From NCBI RefSeq assembly GCF_047795645.1, contig NZ_CP181045.1, positions 2,604,001-2,668,000 of the forward strand: a stretch of DNA of 64,000 bases. Direction: 5' to 3'. Origin of the DNA: Salipaludibacillus sp047795645. GTDB lineage: Bacteria > Bacillota > Bacilli > Bacillales > Salisediminibacteriaceae. The translations under genes were made by a program, and so were the position numbers. The notes under the pieces were generated by a model that saw only the letters and a list, made by a program, of their open reading frames with translations, was not told the DNA's origin and did no database searches. Numbering within the stretch: the first letter of the stretch is position 1; every line of letters begins with the position of its first letter. Positions 34,776-44,137 of this stretch are shown here, piece after piece.

Positions 34776-35600
34776 TTATAACGTGGATACTCCCTGATAA
34801 ATTAGTCTAATTCCAATAATAATCAAGAATACTCTTAGCATAAACACAACAGCATTGCTTGTTAAACGACGATTTATTGCAGCACCTAGTTGACCACCTA
34901 ACCAAGCACCTGGAATAAGCGCTAAAGCATAATACCAATCAACATTTCCTATACTGACGTGCGAAATAGAGCTGACCGTTGCAGAGAGAAAAACAAGAAA
35001 CATCGATGTTGCTACTGCTAAGTGAGGCGGAAATGCGAAGAGTAGTACCATTGCAGGGACCATTAAAGACCCTCCACCAATGCCAAATAACCCTGAAAAC
35101 ATTCCTACAAAAAAAGCAATTGTCACCGCTACAATTGGTTGATAACCATATTGAATCGTTTCTCCTAACTCATTTGTATGAGACCGTTCAATTCCTTTTG
35201 GTCTTCGTTTAAGTGGTGGAATACGGTTTCGAATCATTAAAATAAATGAAATAATTACAATGAATACACCAAATGCAACCAAAAATACGTCCACATTCAT
35301 ATCTTTATTTAACCATACTCCGAACAAGGCACCCGGCCCACTTCCAATGAAAAAAATCCATCCACTTTGTATATCGACTTTTTTTTGCTTTATGTAAGCT
35401 AATGTTGATGATAAACCAGTAAAAATCATTACCAATAGCGATGTTCCTACGGCTATTTGTGGTGTAATTCCACCTAAAATTGGTGAATATTCACTTAAAA
35501 TCATTAAAGCAGGCACAATAATAATGCCTCCGCCGAGACCCATAATACTCCCTAATATTGCTGCTATTAGACCAAGTATAGCTAATACGATCCATTCCAT
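34776..35600 (-). CDS. yunE: TauE/SafE-family membrane transporter YunE
   Basis: The 274-residue protein has about eight hydrophobic helices and the repeated glycine motifs of the family, GSIMGLGGGIIIVPAL and GLFGIGGGSLMVPAMVL. Members export or import sulfonates, sulfite or other anions; the substrate here is unknown. ATG at 35600 (MEWIVLA) fits the family start better than the ATG at 35624. Confidence 0.87.
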   Translation of the reverse strand: MEWIVLAILGLIAAILGSIMGLGGGIIIVPALMILSEYSPILGGITPQIAVGTSLLVMIFTGLSSTLAYIKQKKVDIQSGWIFFIGSGPGALFGVWLNKDMNVDVFLVAFGVFIVIISFILMIRNRIPPLKRRPKGIERSHTNELGETIQYGYQPIVAVTIAFFVGMFSGLFGIGGGSLMVPAMVLLFAFPPHLAVATSMFLVFLSATVSSISHVSIGNVDWYYALALIPGAWLGGQLGAAINRRLTSNAVVFMLRVFLIIIGIRLIYQGVSTL

Positions 35601-35890
35601 TTTAAAGCCTGCTTTCCAATTCATTCAATTAACTTACTACTACTTTTTAATTTTACGGAATTCATCCGTACATTTCAACACATGTAAAAAAACACTTAAT
35701 TCTCTCTACACATTTCCCACTAAAGTGATCCTTTTGCAAGTTATCACAGAAGTCATAAATAACTCTCTTTATTATTCATCAAATAATTACAATTGTCGAG
35801 TAGGGAGCAACGAAACTTAAGAATCAAACTCATTTGTTACTAATTAAATAGTTATTATGACCAAAGTATGGGAATTTAAGGTGACACAGG
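35601..35890. other. intergenic region upstream of yunE
   Basis: About 290 A/T-rich bases between yunE and the end of the suf operon. They must contain the yunE promoter; no repeat or RNA motif is evident to me. Confidence 0.4.
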
Positions 35891-35923
35891 AAAAGCGAAT
35901 CCGACATTGCCGGATTCGCTTTA
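35891..35923 (-). terminator. intrinsic terminator of the suf operon
   Basis: GCGAATCCG-N7-CGGATTCGC is a perfect 9-bp stem with TTTT after it on the minus strand, 13 bases past sufB. Confidence 0.93.
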
Positions 35924-35935
35924 ATAATAATCCTA

Positions 35936-37333
35936 TTAACCAATACTACCTTCCATTTCGAACGAGATTAGACGGTTCATTTCTACCGCGTACTCCATTG
36001 GAAGTTCTTTTGTAAATGGCTCGATAAAGCCCATGACGATCATTTCTGTTGCTTCTTGTTCAGAAATACCACGACTCATCAAGTAGAAAAGTTGCTCTTC
36101 CGAAACTTTTGAAACCGTTGCTTCATGCTCTAATGTAATATCATTGTTTAATATTTCATTGTATGGAATTGTATCCGACGTGGATTCATTATCCATAATC
36201 AACGTATCACATTCAATATTTGCTTTTGAACCTTGTGATTTACGTCCAAAGTGGGAAATACCGCGATACGTTACTTTTCCACCTTGCTTAGAAATAGATT
36301 TTGATACGATTGAAGACGAACAGTCAGGTGCTAAGTGGTGCATTTTAGCTCCAGCATCTTGGTGTTGTCCTTTTCCTGCAATAGCAATCGAAAGAACGCT
36401 ACCTCGAGCTCCTCTTCCAGTCATAACAACAGCAGGGTACTTCATCGTAAGTTTAGAACCAATGTTTCCATCTACCCATTCCATCACTGCATTTTCTTGA
36501 GCAACAGCACGCTTTGTTACAAGATTAAACACGTTTGGCGCCCAGTTTTGGATCGTTGTATAACGACAGTATGCATTTTTCTTAACAATGATTTCAACAA
36601 CAGCACTGTGTAAAGAATTCGTTGTATACACTGGAGCTGTACAACCTTCTACATAGTGTACTGAACTATCTTCATCTGCAATGATTAACGTGCGCTCAAA
36701 TTGCCCCATATTTTCAGAGTTGATTCGGAAGTATGCTTGTAATGGCTGTTCCGTTTTAACTCCTTTAGGAACGTAGATGAATGATCCACCAGACCAAACA
36801 GCTGAGTTTAACGCTGAAAATTTGTTGTCAGATGGAGGAATAACTGTTCCAAAGTTTTTTCTGAAAATATCTTCATTTTCTTTTAATGCAGTATCTGTAT
36901 CTTTGAAGATGACACCTAAATCTTCTAAGTCTTCCTGCATATTATGGTAAACCACTTCTGATTCATATTGCGCAGAAACACCAGCAAGATATTTTTGCTC
37001 TGCTTCTGGAATACCTAATTTATCAAATGTGTTTTTAATTTCTTCTGGAACTTCATCCCATGAACGCTCTGTGTTTTCAGATGGTTTCACGTAGTACGTG
37101 ATCTCATCGAAATTTAACTCAGCCAAATTTCCTCCCCATTGTGGCATTGGCATTTTATAAAACTGCTCCAACGACTTCAAACGAAAATCAAGCATCCATT
37201 GAGGCTCATCTTTCATACGAGATATTTCCTCAACAATTTCGCGAGTTAGTCCTTTTGCAGAACGGAAAATCGATACGTCTTTATCATGAAAGCCATATTG
37301 ATATTCACTGATTTCTGGCATTTTTTTCGCCAT
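35936..37333 (-). CDS. sufB: SufB, Fe-S cluster scaffold subunit
   Basis: The 465-residue SufB is the core scaffold of the SufBCD complex, where clusters are built. It has the family opening YQYGFHDKD, EGCTAPVYTTNSLHSAVVEI and KMHHLAPDCSSSIVSKSIS, which carries the conserved Cys ligand, and ends DEYAVEMN-like (PMEYAVEMNRLISFEMEGSIG). A 208-base gap separates it from sufU, longer than elsewhere in the operon; a TATCCT...AGGATA hairpin lies in it (about 37468-37489). Confidence 0.96.
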   Translation of the reverse strand: MAKKMPEISEYQYGFHDKDVSIFRSAKGLTREIVEEISRMKDEPQWMLDFRLKSLEQFYKMPMPQWGGNLAELNFDEITYYVKPSENTERSWDEVPEEIKNTFDKLGIPEAEQKYLAGVSAQYESEVVYHNMQEDLEDLGVIFKDTDTALKENEDIFRKNFGTVIPPSDNKFSALNSAVWSGGSFIYVPKGVKTEQPLQAYFRINSENMGQFERTLIIADEDSSVHYVEGCTAPVYTTNSLHSAVVEIIVKKNAYCRYTTIQNWAPNVFNLVTKRAVAQENAVMEWVDGNIGSKLTMKYPAVVMTGRGARGSVLSIAIAGKGQHQDAGAKMHHLAPDCSSSIVSKSISKQGGKVTYRGISHFGRKSQGSKANIECDTLIMDNESTSDTIPYNEILNNDITLEHEATVSKVSEEQLFYLMSRGISEQEATEMIVMGFIEPFTKELPMEYAVEMNRLISFEMEGSIG

Positions 37334-37541
37334 GTGAAACCCTCCTTTTAATTCTTAAATAGCACTATAGCTATTTCTATTAACATATAGTAAGTGATTA
37401 CGAATGATTGACAACAACAAGTGACAATGCTTTTAGAACGATTAACGTCCTGTGGGATATGATTCCCTATCCTACTTATATAGAAGGATACACCTTTAGT
37501 TTACAACACTTCGGTAGTAAAAACCAAGGATATGTCAGTAT

Positions 37542-37994
37542 TTATTCAGAATCTTCGTCCTCTTCTTTGCCTAGGCCTTGCTCCATCGCCTTCCAGGCAA
37601 GCGTTGCACACTTTATCCTAGCCGGAAATTTAGCGACTCCTTTTAGAGCTTCAATATCTTCAAGGTCAAATTCCTCGGTATCTACATCTTTTCCGAGCAT
37701 CATATCGGAAAACATTCCTGACATTTTTAATGCTTCTTCCACAGAGAGGCCTTTCACTGCCATGGTCATCATGGAAGCGGAAGATAAACTAATCGAACAA
37801 CCTTCACCAACAAATTTTGCGTCCGCAATTTTTCCATCTTCTACATTCATTTGCAGTTGGATGCGATCGCCACATGTAGGATTATTCATATTAATTTTCA
37901 ACGTATCCCCCTCAAGTTCACCACGATTACGAGGGTTTTTGTAATGATCCATAATGACTTGACGGTACAATGTGTCTAAATTAGACATCTCCAA
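37542..37994 (-). CDS. sufU: SufU, zinc-dependent sulfurtransferase
   Basis: The 150-residue SufU accepts persulfide sulfur from SufS. Its three zinc/cysteine positions are NPTCGDRIQL (about 41), GEGCSISLSSASMM (about 66) and RIKCATLAWKAM (about 128), the Firmicute SufU pattern rather than IscU. The start overlaps the end of sufS by 14 bases. Confidence 0.95.
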   Translation of the reverse strand: MEMSNLDTLYRQVIMDHYKNPRNRGELEGDTLKINMNNPTCGDRIQLQMNVEDGKIADAKFVGEGCSISLSSASMMTMAVKGLSVEEALKMSGMFSDMMLGKDVDTEEFDLEDIEALKGVAKFPARIKCATLAWKAMEQGLGKEEDEDSE

Positions 37995-39204
37995 AATACT
38001 CCTTTGTTTTTATTAATGCTTTAACAAAAGCATCGACATCTTCTTCTGTATTATAGAGGTAAAAACTTGCCCTAGCAGTCGCATTCACTTCTAACCATTT
38101 CATTAAAGGTTGTGCACAATGGTGCCCCGCCCTTACAGCAACACCTTCTGCATCTAACACCGTCGCCACATCGTGGGGATGAACATCGTCACAATTAAAA
38201 GTCAATACGCCGGCTCTCTCCTCAGGACTAGGGCCAAACATGGTAACTCCATCAATGTCCTTGAGTTGAGACATGGCATAAGCTACAAGTTTCTGTTCAT
38301 GTTTTTCAATATTTTCTAAGCCAATCTCTTCCAAGAAATCAATCGCCGCGCCTAAACCAATAGCCCCAGCAATGATCGGTGTGCCCCCCTCAAATTTCCA
38401 AGGAAGTTCTTTCCAAGTCGAGTCGTAAAGGTCGACAAAATCAATCATTTCGCCACCAAACTCAACAGGTTCCATCTTTTTCAATAGTTTCTTCTTCCCG
38501 TATAAAACACCAATTCCGGTAGGACCACACATTTTATGACCAGAAAAAGCATAAAAATCTGCATCAAGATCTTGCACATCTACTTTCATATGTGGAACAG
38601 CTTGTGCACCATCTACGACCATCACTGCATCATGCTTATGAGCAATTTCAGTAATTTTCTTGATCGGGTTAATTGTTCCAAGCACATTTGAAACTTGCAT
38701 CACAGAGACAATTTTCGTATTATCCGTGACGGTTTCTTCCACATCACTTAAAGCAATCGTCCCATCTTTTTGCAGTGGAATGTATTTAAGTGTTGCTCCT
38801 GTTTCCTTAGCAACCTGTTGCCATGGAATAATATTACTATGATGCTCCATTGGTGTAATGACAATTTCATCATCTGGACCAAGATTCGCTTTGCCATAAC
38901 TCGACGCGACAAGGTTAATTGAAGTTGTCGTGCCACGAGTAAACACAATCTCTTGCATACTCTTCGCATTAATGAACTTACGAACCTTTTCCCTCGCACC
39001 TTCATAACCATCTGTGGCCATCGAACCTAGTGTATGAACACCCCGGTGAACATTGGAATTATATCTTTTATAATAGTCTTCCACTGCTTCAATGACTTGA
39101 TTTGGCTTTTGCGAAGTTGCTGCACTATCAAGGTAAACGAGTGGATGCCCATTGACTTCCTGATCTAAAATCGGGAACATTTTTCGGACAGTTTCCACAT
39201 TCAT
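37981..39204 (-). CDS. sufS: SufS, cysteine desulfurase
   Basis: The 407-residue PLP enzyme releases sulfur from cysteine for cluster assembly. The PLP lysine lies in FSGHKMCGPTGIGVLYG (about 226), and the persulfide-forming Cys in RAGHHCAQPLMKWL (about 361). The short active-site loop is that of class II (SufS/CsdA). It shares one base with the stop of sufD. Confidence 0.96.
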   Translation of the reverse strand: MNVETVRKMFPILDQEVNGHPLVYLDSAATSQKPNQVIEAVEDYYKRYNSNVHRGVHTLGSMATDGYEGAREKVRKFINAKSMQEIVFTRGTTTSINLVASSYGKANLGPDDEIVITPMEHHSNIIPWQQVAKETGATLKYIPLQKDGTIALSDVEETVTDNTKIVSVMQVSNVLGTINPIKKITEIAHKHDAVMVVDGAQAVPHMKVDVQDLDADFYAFSGHKMCGPTGIGVLYGKKKLLKKMEPVEFGGEMIDFVDLYDSTWKELPWKFEGGTPIIAGAIGLGAAIDFLEEIGLENIEKHEQKLVAYAMSQLKDIDGVTMFGPSPEERAGVLTFNCDDVHPHDVATVLDAEGVAVRAGHHCAQPLMKWLEVNATARASFYLYNTEEDVDAFVKALIKTKEYFGDV

Positions 39205-40511
39205 TAGTATACTTTCCTTTCAATCACGTCATGCAATTGTTCTTTTACAGACTCAATTGGCAGTTCGTTAACAACTGGAGCAAGGAATCCGTGAATAATT
39301 AGACGCTCTGCTTCTTTTCTAGCAAGCCCCCGACTCATTAGATAAAACATTTGCACTGGATCAATTTTTCCAACTGAAGCAGCGTGCCCAGCTGTCACAT
39401 CGTCTTCATCAATAAGCAAAACCGGGTTAGCATCTCCACGCGATTTTTCACTAAGCATAAGAATACGCTCTGTTTGCTCACTATTTGATTTTGTTGCTCC
39501 ATGCTCGATTTTTGAAATACCATTAAAAATTGATGTAGCAGAATCTTTCATCACACCATGCTTTAAAATATTTCCATCGGTATGCTTCCCGATATGAACA
39601 AGGTTCGTTGTAAAGTTTTGTATTTGTTTCCCACGCCCGACAGATACAGTTTTCGTATCTCCGAAAGAGCCTTGTCCAACGAGGTACGTTGTGTTTTCAG
39701 AAACGGTATTCCCATCGTTCATTTGACCAAGCGCCCAATTAATCGTAGCATCTCGACCGTACACTTGCCCTCGTCGATTCACATACGTTGTCACTGTATC
39801 TGCAAAGTTATCAACGGCACCAAATCTTACTTTCGCACCGTTTCCAACATAAACTTCAGCAACAATATTTGCTACAGATTCATCATTTGATCCTTCAGAA
39901 AGATTGTTCTCCACATAAGTCACTGAACTGTTGTCTTCCGCGACAATAAGTACGTGATTAAACAATCCAAAATTGCCTTCATGAGAATATACAGCTTGAA
40001 GGGGTACTTCCACTTCAACGTCTTTAGGAACATATAGGAATGTTCCACCATTGACCAATGCAGCATGCAATGCTGACAAACGGTGTTCATTTACAGATAT
40101 AGCATCTTGCATAAAGTATTTTTTCACCAATTCTTCATGCTCAACTAACGCTGTTTTTAAATCAGTAAAGATAATACCTTTATCAACCAAAGTCGTTTGC
40201 ATTGACTGAAATGTAGTTACACCATTTTTTTGCACAATTAAGTTTCGAATGTTTTCTTCGTCACTAATGAGAGTTTTCACACTTTCAGAAAGATCTGAGT
40301 AACTTCCTGCTTCATCTGTTTTTGCATCAAAATCAAATGATGTAAAGTTCCATTTATTAATTTTTGTTTTATCTGCTTTTGGCAATTCTAAATTAAAGGC
40401 TTTCTCTAAAGACGAGAGACGTAGATCAGTGAACCATTGTGGCTCTTGTCGGTCTTTAGAGAAGTCTGTTACTTGTTGCTGATTTACTGGAAACGTAATT
40501 TCCGTCGTCAT
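39204..40511 (-). CDS. sufD: SufD, Fe-S assembly scaffold partner
   Basis: The 435-residue SufB paralogue forms the SufB-SufC2-SufD complex. Typical features are PQWFTDLRLSSLEKAFNLELPK at the N-terminus, GGTFLYVPKDVEVEVPLQ and the conserved AGHAASVGKIDPVQMFYLMSRG near the end. It sits between sufC (28 bases away) and sufS. Confidence 0.95.
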   Translation of the reverse strand: MTTEITFPVNQQQVTDFSKDRQEPQWFTDLRLSSLEKAFNLELPKADKTKINKWNFTSFDFDAKTDEAGSYSDLSESVKTLISDEENIRNLIVQKNGVTTFQSMQTTLVDKGIIFTDLKTALVEHEELVKKYFMQDAISVNEHRLSALHAALVNGGTFLYVPKDVEVEVPLQAVYSHEGNFGLFNHVLIVAEDNSSVTYVENNLSEGSNDESVANIVAEVYVGNGAKVRFGAVDNFADTVTTYVNRRGQVYGRDATINWALGQMNDGNTVSENTTYLVGQGSFGDTKTVSVGRGKQIQNFTTNLVHIGKHTDGNILKHGVMKDSATSIFNGISKIEHGATKSNSEQTERILMLSEKSRGDANPVLLIDEDDVTAGHAASVGKIDPVQMFYLMSRGLARKEAERLIIHGFLAPVVNELPIESVKEQLHDVIERKVY

Positions 40512-40539
40512 ATCTTCATTCCTCCTCTTTAAACCGAAT

Positions 40540-41322
40540 CTATTCTTGACCTACAGTTTCGTCTTCGATGCCTAGTTCGTCTTTGATCCACTCATAACCA
40601 TTTTCCTCAAGTTTCTGAGCTAATTCAGGTCCACCAGATTTCACAATCCGGCCTTGCATCATTACATGTACGAAATCAGGTTTCACATAATTCAATAAAC
40701 GCTGATAGTGAGTAATGATCATACAGCCAAAGTCATCGCTGCGGAGTTCATTTATCCCTTTAGCTACAACTTGTAATGCATCAATATCTAAACCAGAGTC
40801 AATTTCATCAAGAATCGCGATTTTAGGCTTAAGCATAAGAAGTTGGAGAATTTCATTGCGCTTCTTTTCCCCACCAGAAAATCCTTCGTTCAAATAACGA
40901 TGTTGAAATGACTCATCAATTTCTAAAGTACCCATTTTTTCATCTATTTGGCGAATAAATTTCATAAGTGAAACTTCGTCTCCTTCTTCACGTCCAGCGT
41001 TCATCGCTGAGCGGATGAAATCAGAGTTTGTTACACCAGAAACCTCACTTGGATATTGCATCGCAAGGAATAGTCCTGCAAGTGCTCGCTCATCTACCTC
41101 CATATCAAAAAGGTTCTTGCCCCCGAGCGTCGCTTCACCTTTCGTTACTTCATATTTAGGATGTCCCATAAGCGCAGACGCTAACGTGGACTTACCTGTT
41201 CCGTTTGGTCCCATAATTGCGTGGATTTCTCCACCGTTCACTTCAATCCCAAAACCTTTCAGGATTTCCTTCTCTTCAATTGATACATGAAGATCTTTGA
41301 CTGTTAAATTTGGTTTCGTCAT
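40540..41322 (-). CDS. sufC: SufC, ABC-type ATPase of Fe-S assembly
   Basis: The 260-residue soluble ATPase has Walker A GPNGTGKSTLASAL (about 38-51), the signature GFSGGEKKRNEILQ (about 147) and Walker B PKIAILDEIDSGLD with its catalytic Glu. It drives conformational change in SufB/D. ATG at 41322 follows TGGAGGT at good spacing; the in-frame ATG at 41337 is part of that site. It is the first gene of sufCDSUB. Confidence 0.96.
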   Translation of the reverse strand: MTKPNLTVKDLHVSIEEKEILKGFGIEVNGGEIHAIMGPNGTGKSTLASALMGHPKYEVTKGEATLGGKNLFDMEVDERALAGLFLAMQYPSEVSGVTNSDFIRSAMNAGREEGDEVSLMKFIRQIDEKMGTLEIDESFQHRYLNEGFSGGEKKRNEILQLLMLKPKIAILDEIDSGLDIDALQVVAKGINELRSDDFGCMIITHYQRLLNYVKPDFVHVMMQGRIVKSGGPELAQKLEENGYEWIKDELGIEDETVGQE

Positions 41323-41771
41323 GTTACATACCTCCATTTATTTTTTCAAAACTTGATTTAGAGCATGGCAATATAATGAATACATAGATCCACCACATTC
41401 TCAATTTATTCTCATTACAATCTTATATCAAATCCAAAAACAGTTCAAGGAATATACATAATTCTTTTTTATCATTCCCCTAATAATCTCCAAACAGCTT
41501 GATTCTATGCATCAAATCCAACAAACACATAAGAAAATCATAAAAAAACTAACTGATTACTCTTCTCATATTATAGAAATTCTACTTTATTTCTAGTTTA
41601 TCAGATGTCTGTCACTTCATTGATCGGCACTTAAGTAACTATAATTTTCTCAATAGGTGTAAATTTCCGGTATCTAATTGAGAATGAATCTTAATTACAA
41701 TAGGAATATGCCTTCTTGTTTACTTAATCAAAACTATTATATATTGTGATGAGCTAGGACTCAACCTCACT
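41323..41771. other. long leader region upstream of sufC
   Basis: About 450 A/T-rich bases without a gene. A minus-strand TTATAT box lies near 41370. The word TTGAGAATG occurs on the minus strand near 41395-41404 and on the plus strand near 41680, in opposite orientations. No clear riboswitch is seen. Suf promoter and regulator sites should lie here. Confidence 0.4.
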
Positions 41772-41873
41772 AGAAAAACTAAGACTTATCGCCAAGTCCT
41801 TCACGGCGAAAGCCTTAGTTTTTCTTATACTTTAACCCTTTAGCGAAGTTAAACATTTTTAAAGTATAAAAAA
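41772..41873 (-). repeat. double-hairpin intergenic element, copy D
   Basis: This is the best-kept copy. AGAAAAACTAAG and CTTAGTTTTTCT pair over 12 bases around a TCGCC/GGCGA inner stem, then TATACTTTAA pairs with TTTAAAGTATA. The right end abuts the next terminator, as in the other three copies. Confidence 0.9.
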
Positions 41874-41908
41874 CGAGCTAGTATGAAATCATACCAACTC
41901 GTTTTTTA
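41866..41908 (-). terminator. terminator downstream of the small frameshifted ORF
   Basis: AACGAG..GTATG-AAAT-CATAC..CTCGTT with A- and T-runs on either side; works on either strand. Confidence 0.8.
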
Positions 41909-41950
41909 TAAAAATATTGGTAGGGAGTATTCCCATTTTTTTCGATACGA

Positions 41951-42134
41951 TTACTTTTGCAGTTCTTCCACAATGGCTAAACTCTTGCGGTAATCTTTTT
42001 CTCTTTCTTCTTCTACTTTAAGGCGATTGTCTAATGTAAGGTTATACTCTACATACCCGATTCCATATGATTGGTACATCGCTTTTTCCATCTCACCTGT
42101 GTGTTTCGTATGAATCTGATTGATAATAAATCAC
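41951..42134 (-). pseudogene. small gene with apparent +1 frameshift
   Basis: A GTG at 42134 preceded by GAGAAGGGAAT opens IYYQSDSYE and then meets a stop; skipping one A in the run near 42107 continues without a stop to 41951 as HTGEMEKAMYQSYGIG and then a charged helical tail ending IVEELQK. The 184-base span is 61 codons plus one base. A ribosome-binding site in front and a terminator behind suggest a real small gene of about 60 residues that is frameshifted, programmed or mis-sequenced. No family is recognised. Confidence 0.45.
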
Positions 42135-42405
42135 ATTCCCTTCTCGTTTTTTGGATTGCTCATGACCAAAGCATTAATTAAACTTTTTTTACAATTCAAC
42201 TTTGTTTGGGCAATCGTTATTAACAAGATTTATTGTAGCATTCTGAATGTTTTGAACCAATCTTCATTTGTTGTGATATTATCTGACACAGTCCCATGTG
42301 ATTGTGTCAAGAAACCTCACCACTATTTTTAATAGAATCCTTCTGCATTACTAGCAATTACTCTTGTTTTTATAATACGAAGCGAAATCATCACAATTAA
42401 CCTTA

Positions 42406-42783
42406 TTATGACAGAAAACCTTCCGTAAATTCTGTAATACTATCTTCAATTAATGTGACCGCTTGGCTAAGCGCCGCGCCGCCGCCAAACGCACCTGTAA
42501 CGGCGACCGCTTCTAAAATTTCTTCTTTGGATGCTCCTTGATCTAAGCACCCTTTCACATGATAAATCATGCAATATTCATCTTGTGCATTCAAACTAAT
42601 TGCTAATGCAATCAACTGTTTTTCTTTTTTAGAAAGACTCCCTTCTTGGAAACAAGCCTCCGAAAACTCATGATACTTGTGGGCTATGTCAGGCATTTGT
42701 TCGGCAAATCTTCCCATACCTTCTTTATAATGAAGCAATGCTCCCTGAATTGATGATGACTCTTCATAATGCTGCTCTTCCAT
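42406..42783 (-). CDS. yurZ: carboxymuconolactone decarboxylase/AhpD-family protein (YurZ)
   Basis: The 125-residue helical protein has KKEKQLIALAISLNAQDEYCMIYHVKGCLDQGASKEEI, the AhpD-fold core. The usual CxxC before His is reduced to a single Cys (EYCMIYH), and a second Cys follows five residues later, as I recall for YurZ. A peroxidase-type role is therefore uncertain. It stands alone upstream of the suf region, as in B. subtilis where yurZ adjoins sufC. Confidence 0.82.
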   Translation of the reverse strand: MEEQHYEESSSIQGALLHYKEGMGRFAEQMPDIAHKYHEFSEACFQEGSLSKKEKQLIALAISLNAQDEYCMIYHVKGCLDQGASKEEILEAVAVTGAFGGGAALSQAVTLIEDSITEFTEGFLS

Positions 42784-42930
42784 TCTCGTTCCACTCCTTC
42801 AATCAATGTAATAATGTTATTTTGGCTAGAAAATCCATATCTATGTAAAGAGGTTTAAAAACATTTAAGATTCTTAAGAATATTTTGCTGGGGAATTGTC
42901 GTTTGTGATCCGTACTCTTTAGCATTTTGA

Positions 42931-43105
42931 ATTGTTCGGATCGAATTACGGCTGTTTTGCTTCCTATCTTCTCACTTCCACAATTGTTCGGTTCCAATTA
43001 CGCCTTTTCACTCCCAAATTCTCTCCCCATATCCTTCTTCAGCTCGTAATTAAGCGGTTTTGCTCCCTACTCTCCATATCCACCACTTGTTCAACTCCAA
43101 TCAGT
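42931..43105. repeat. degenerate ~52-bp tandem repeat
   Basis: ATTGTTCGGatcgAATTACG at 42931 recurs as ATTGTTCGGttccAATTACG at 42983, and weaker matches fall near 43034 (TCGTAATTAAGCGGTTTTGC) and 43085 (ACTTGTTCAACTCCAATCA), a period close to 51-52 bases. Sequence differs from the 53-bp family. It fills the gap between yurZ and metQ. Confidence 0.55.
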
Positions 43106-43120
43106 ATCTAAAAAAGCCAA

Positions 43121-43154
43121 AAGAAAAAGCAGCACCTCTGTTTAGAGGTACTGC
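43121..43154 (-). terminator. intrinsic terminator of metNIQ
   Basis: GCAGTACCTCT and AGAGGTGCTGC pair with one mismatch across a four-base loop, with a TTTTTCTTTT tail on the minus strand. Confidence 0.92.
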
Positions 43155-43174
43155 CAAATTCAATCCATTTGCTA

Positions 43175-44104
43175 TTATTCAGTTACTGGAACAACCGCAT
43201 TGTCATACTCTTCAATAATGAAATCTAGGACTTCTTCTGAACGCAATACATCAAGTAGTGTTAGAATTCTTTCGTCATCTTCGTCACCACTGTTTACAGC
43301 AATTACATTCACATAAGGGTTATCCAGATCTGCTGATTCTGTTGCAATTGCATCCTCTAATGGATTTAAACCAGCATCCAACGCATAGTTCGAGTTAATC
43401 AATACCGCATCACCTTCACCAACATCATATGCTTGTGTAAGCAGCGCTGCTTCTACATTTCCTTGAAACTGAAGATCACGTGGATTTTCAACAATGTCAC
43501 TAATTTCAGCTTCAATGCCTACACCTTCAGCTAATGTGATTAAGCCTTCTTCCTCAAGCATCATCAAGATCCGACCGTGATCTGATACGGCACTACTCAT
43601 GATAATTTCCGCACCATCTGGTAATTCATCTAAAGTTGCATAGTCTTGAGAGTAAACACCAATCGGTTCAATGTGAATCCCACCTGCATTAACAAAATCA
43701 TAATCATGTTCTGCAATTTGCGACTCTAAGTAAGGGATGTGTTGGAAATAGTTAGCGTCCAACTCACCTTCTGCTAAAGCTTCGTTAGGTAGTACGTAAT
43801 CGTTGAAAGGTACGACTTCTAATGCAATTCCTTCTTCTTCTAAAAGCGGTGAAGCGAACTCAAGAATTTCCGCATGAGGAACATTTGAAGCTCCTACAAC
43901 TAAGCTTTCAAGCTCGACACTTTCGTTAGCTTCGTTGTTATTTGATGCTTCTTCGTTCTCATTACCTGCATTATTAGATGCTTCTTCATTGTTATTATTG
44001 GCACCTGCTGAATTTTCTTCGTTATTACTTTCCCCTTCGCCACATGCTGCGAGGAGTCCTACTGATAATGCTACGACACTTAAACTTTGTAAGTATTTCT
44101 TCAT
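43175..44104 (-). CDS. metQ: methionine-binding lipoprotein MetQ (NlpA family)
   Basis: The 309-residue lipoprotein receptor binds methionine for MetNI. It has the lipobox LAAC (Cys21), an Asn/Glu-rich linker from about 24 to 62, and NlpA motifs: FNDYVLPNEALAEGELDANYFQHIPYLE, IHIEPIGVYS and the AALLTQAY segment. It is the last gene of the metNIQ unit, which is headed by a SAM riboswitch. Confidence 0.94.
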   Translation of the reverse strand: MKKYLQSLSVVALSVGLLAACGEGESNNEENSAGANNNNEEASNNAGNENEEASNNNEANESVELESLVVGASNVPHAEILEFASPLLEEEGIALEVVPFNDYVLPNEALAEGELDANYFQHIPYLESQIAEHDYDFVNAGGIHIEPIGVYSQDYATLDELPDGAEIIMSSAVSDHGRILMMLEEEGLITLAEGVGIEAEISDIVENPRDLQFQGNVEAALLTQAYDVGEGDAVLINSNYALDAGLNPLEDAIATESADLDNPYVNVIAVNSGDEDDERILTLLDVLRSEEVLDFIIEEYDNAVVPVTE

Positions 44105-44137
44105 GATGATGTTTCCCCCTTGATTTTTTTTAAGCGG

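Noticed and set aside
41391..41700. Fur-like TTGAGAATG words upstream of suf
   Set aside because: Neither copy forms the TGATAATNATTATCA palindrome well; not enough to call an operator.
42406..42783. Loss of the AhpD CxxC in YurZ as a novelty
   Set aside because: As far as I recall, YurZ proteins generally have this single-Cys arrangement, so it is a family trait.
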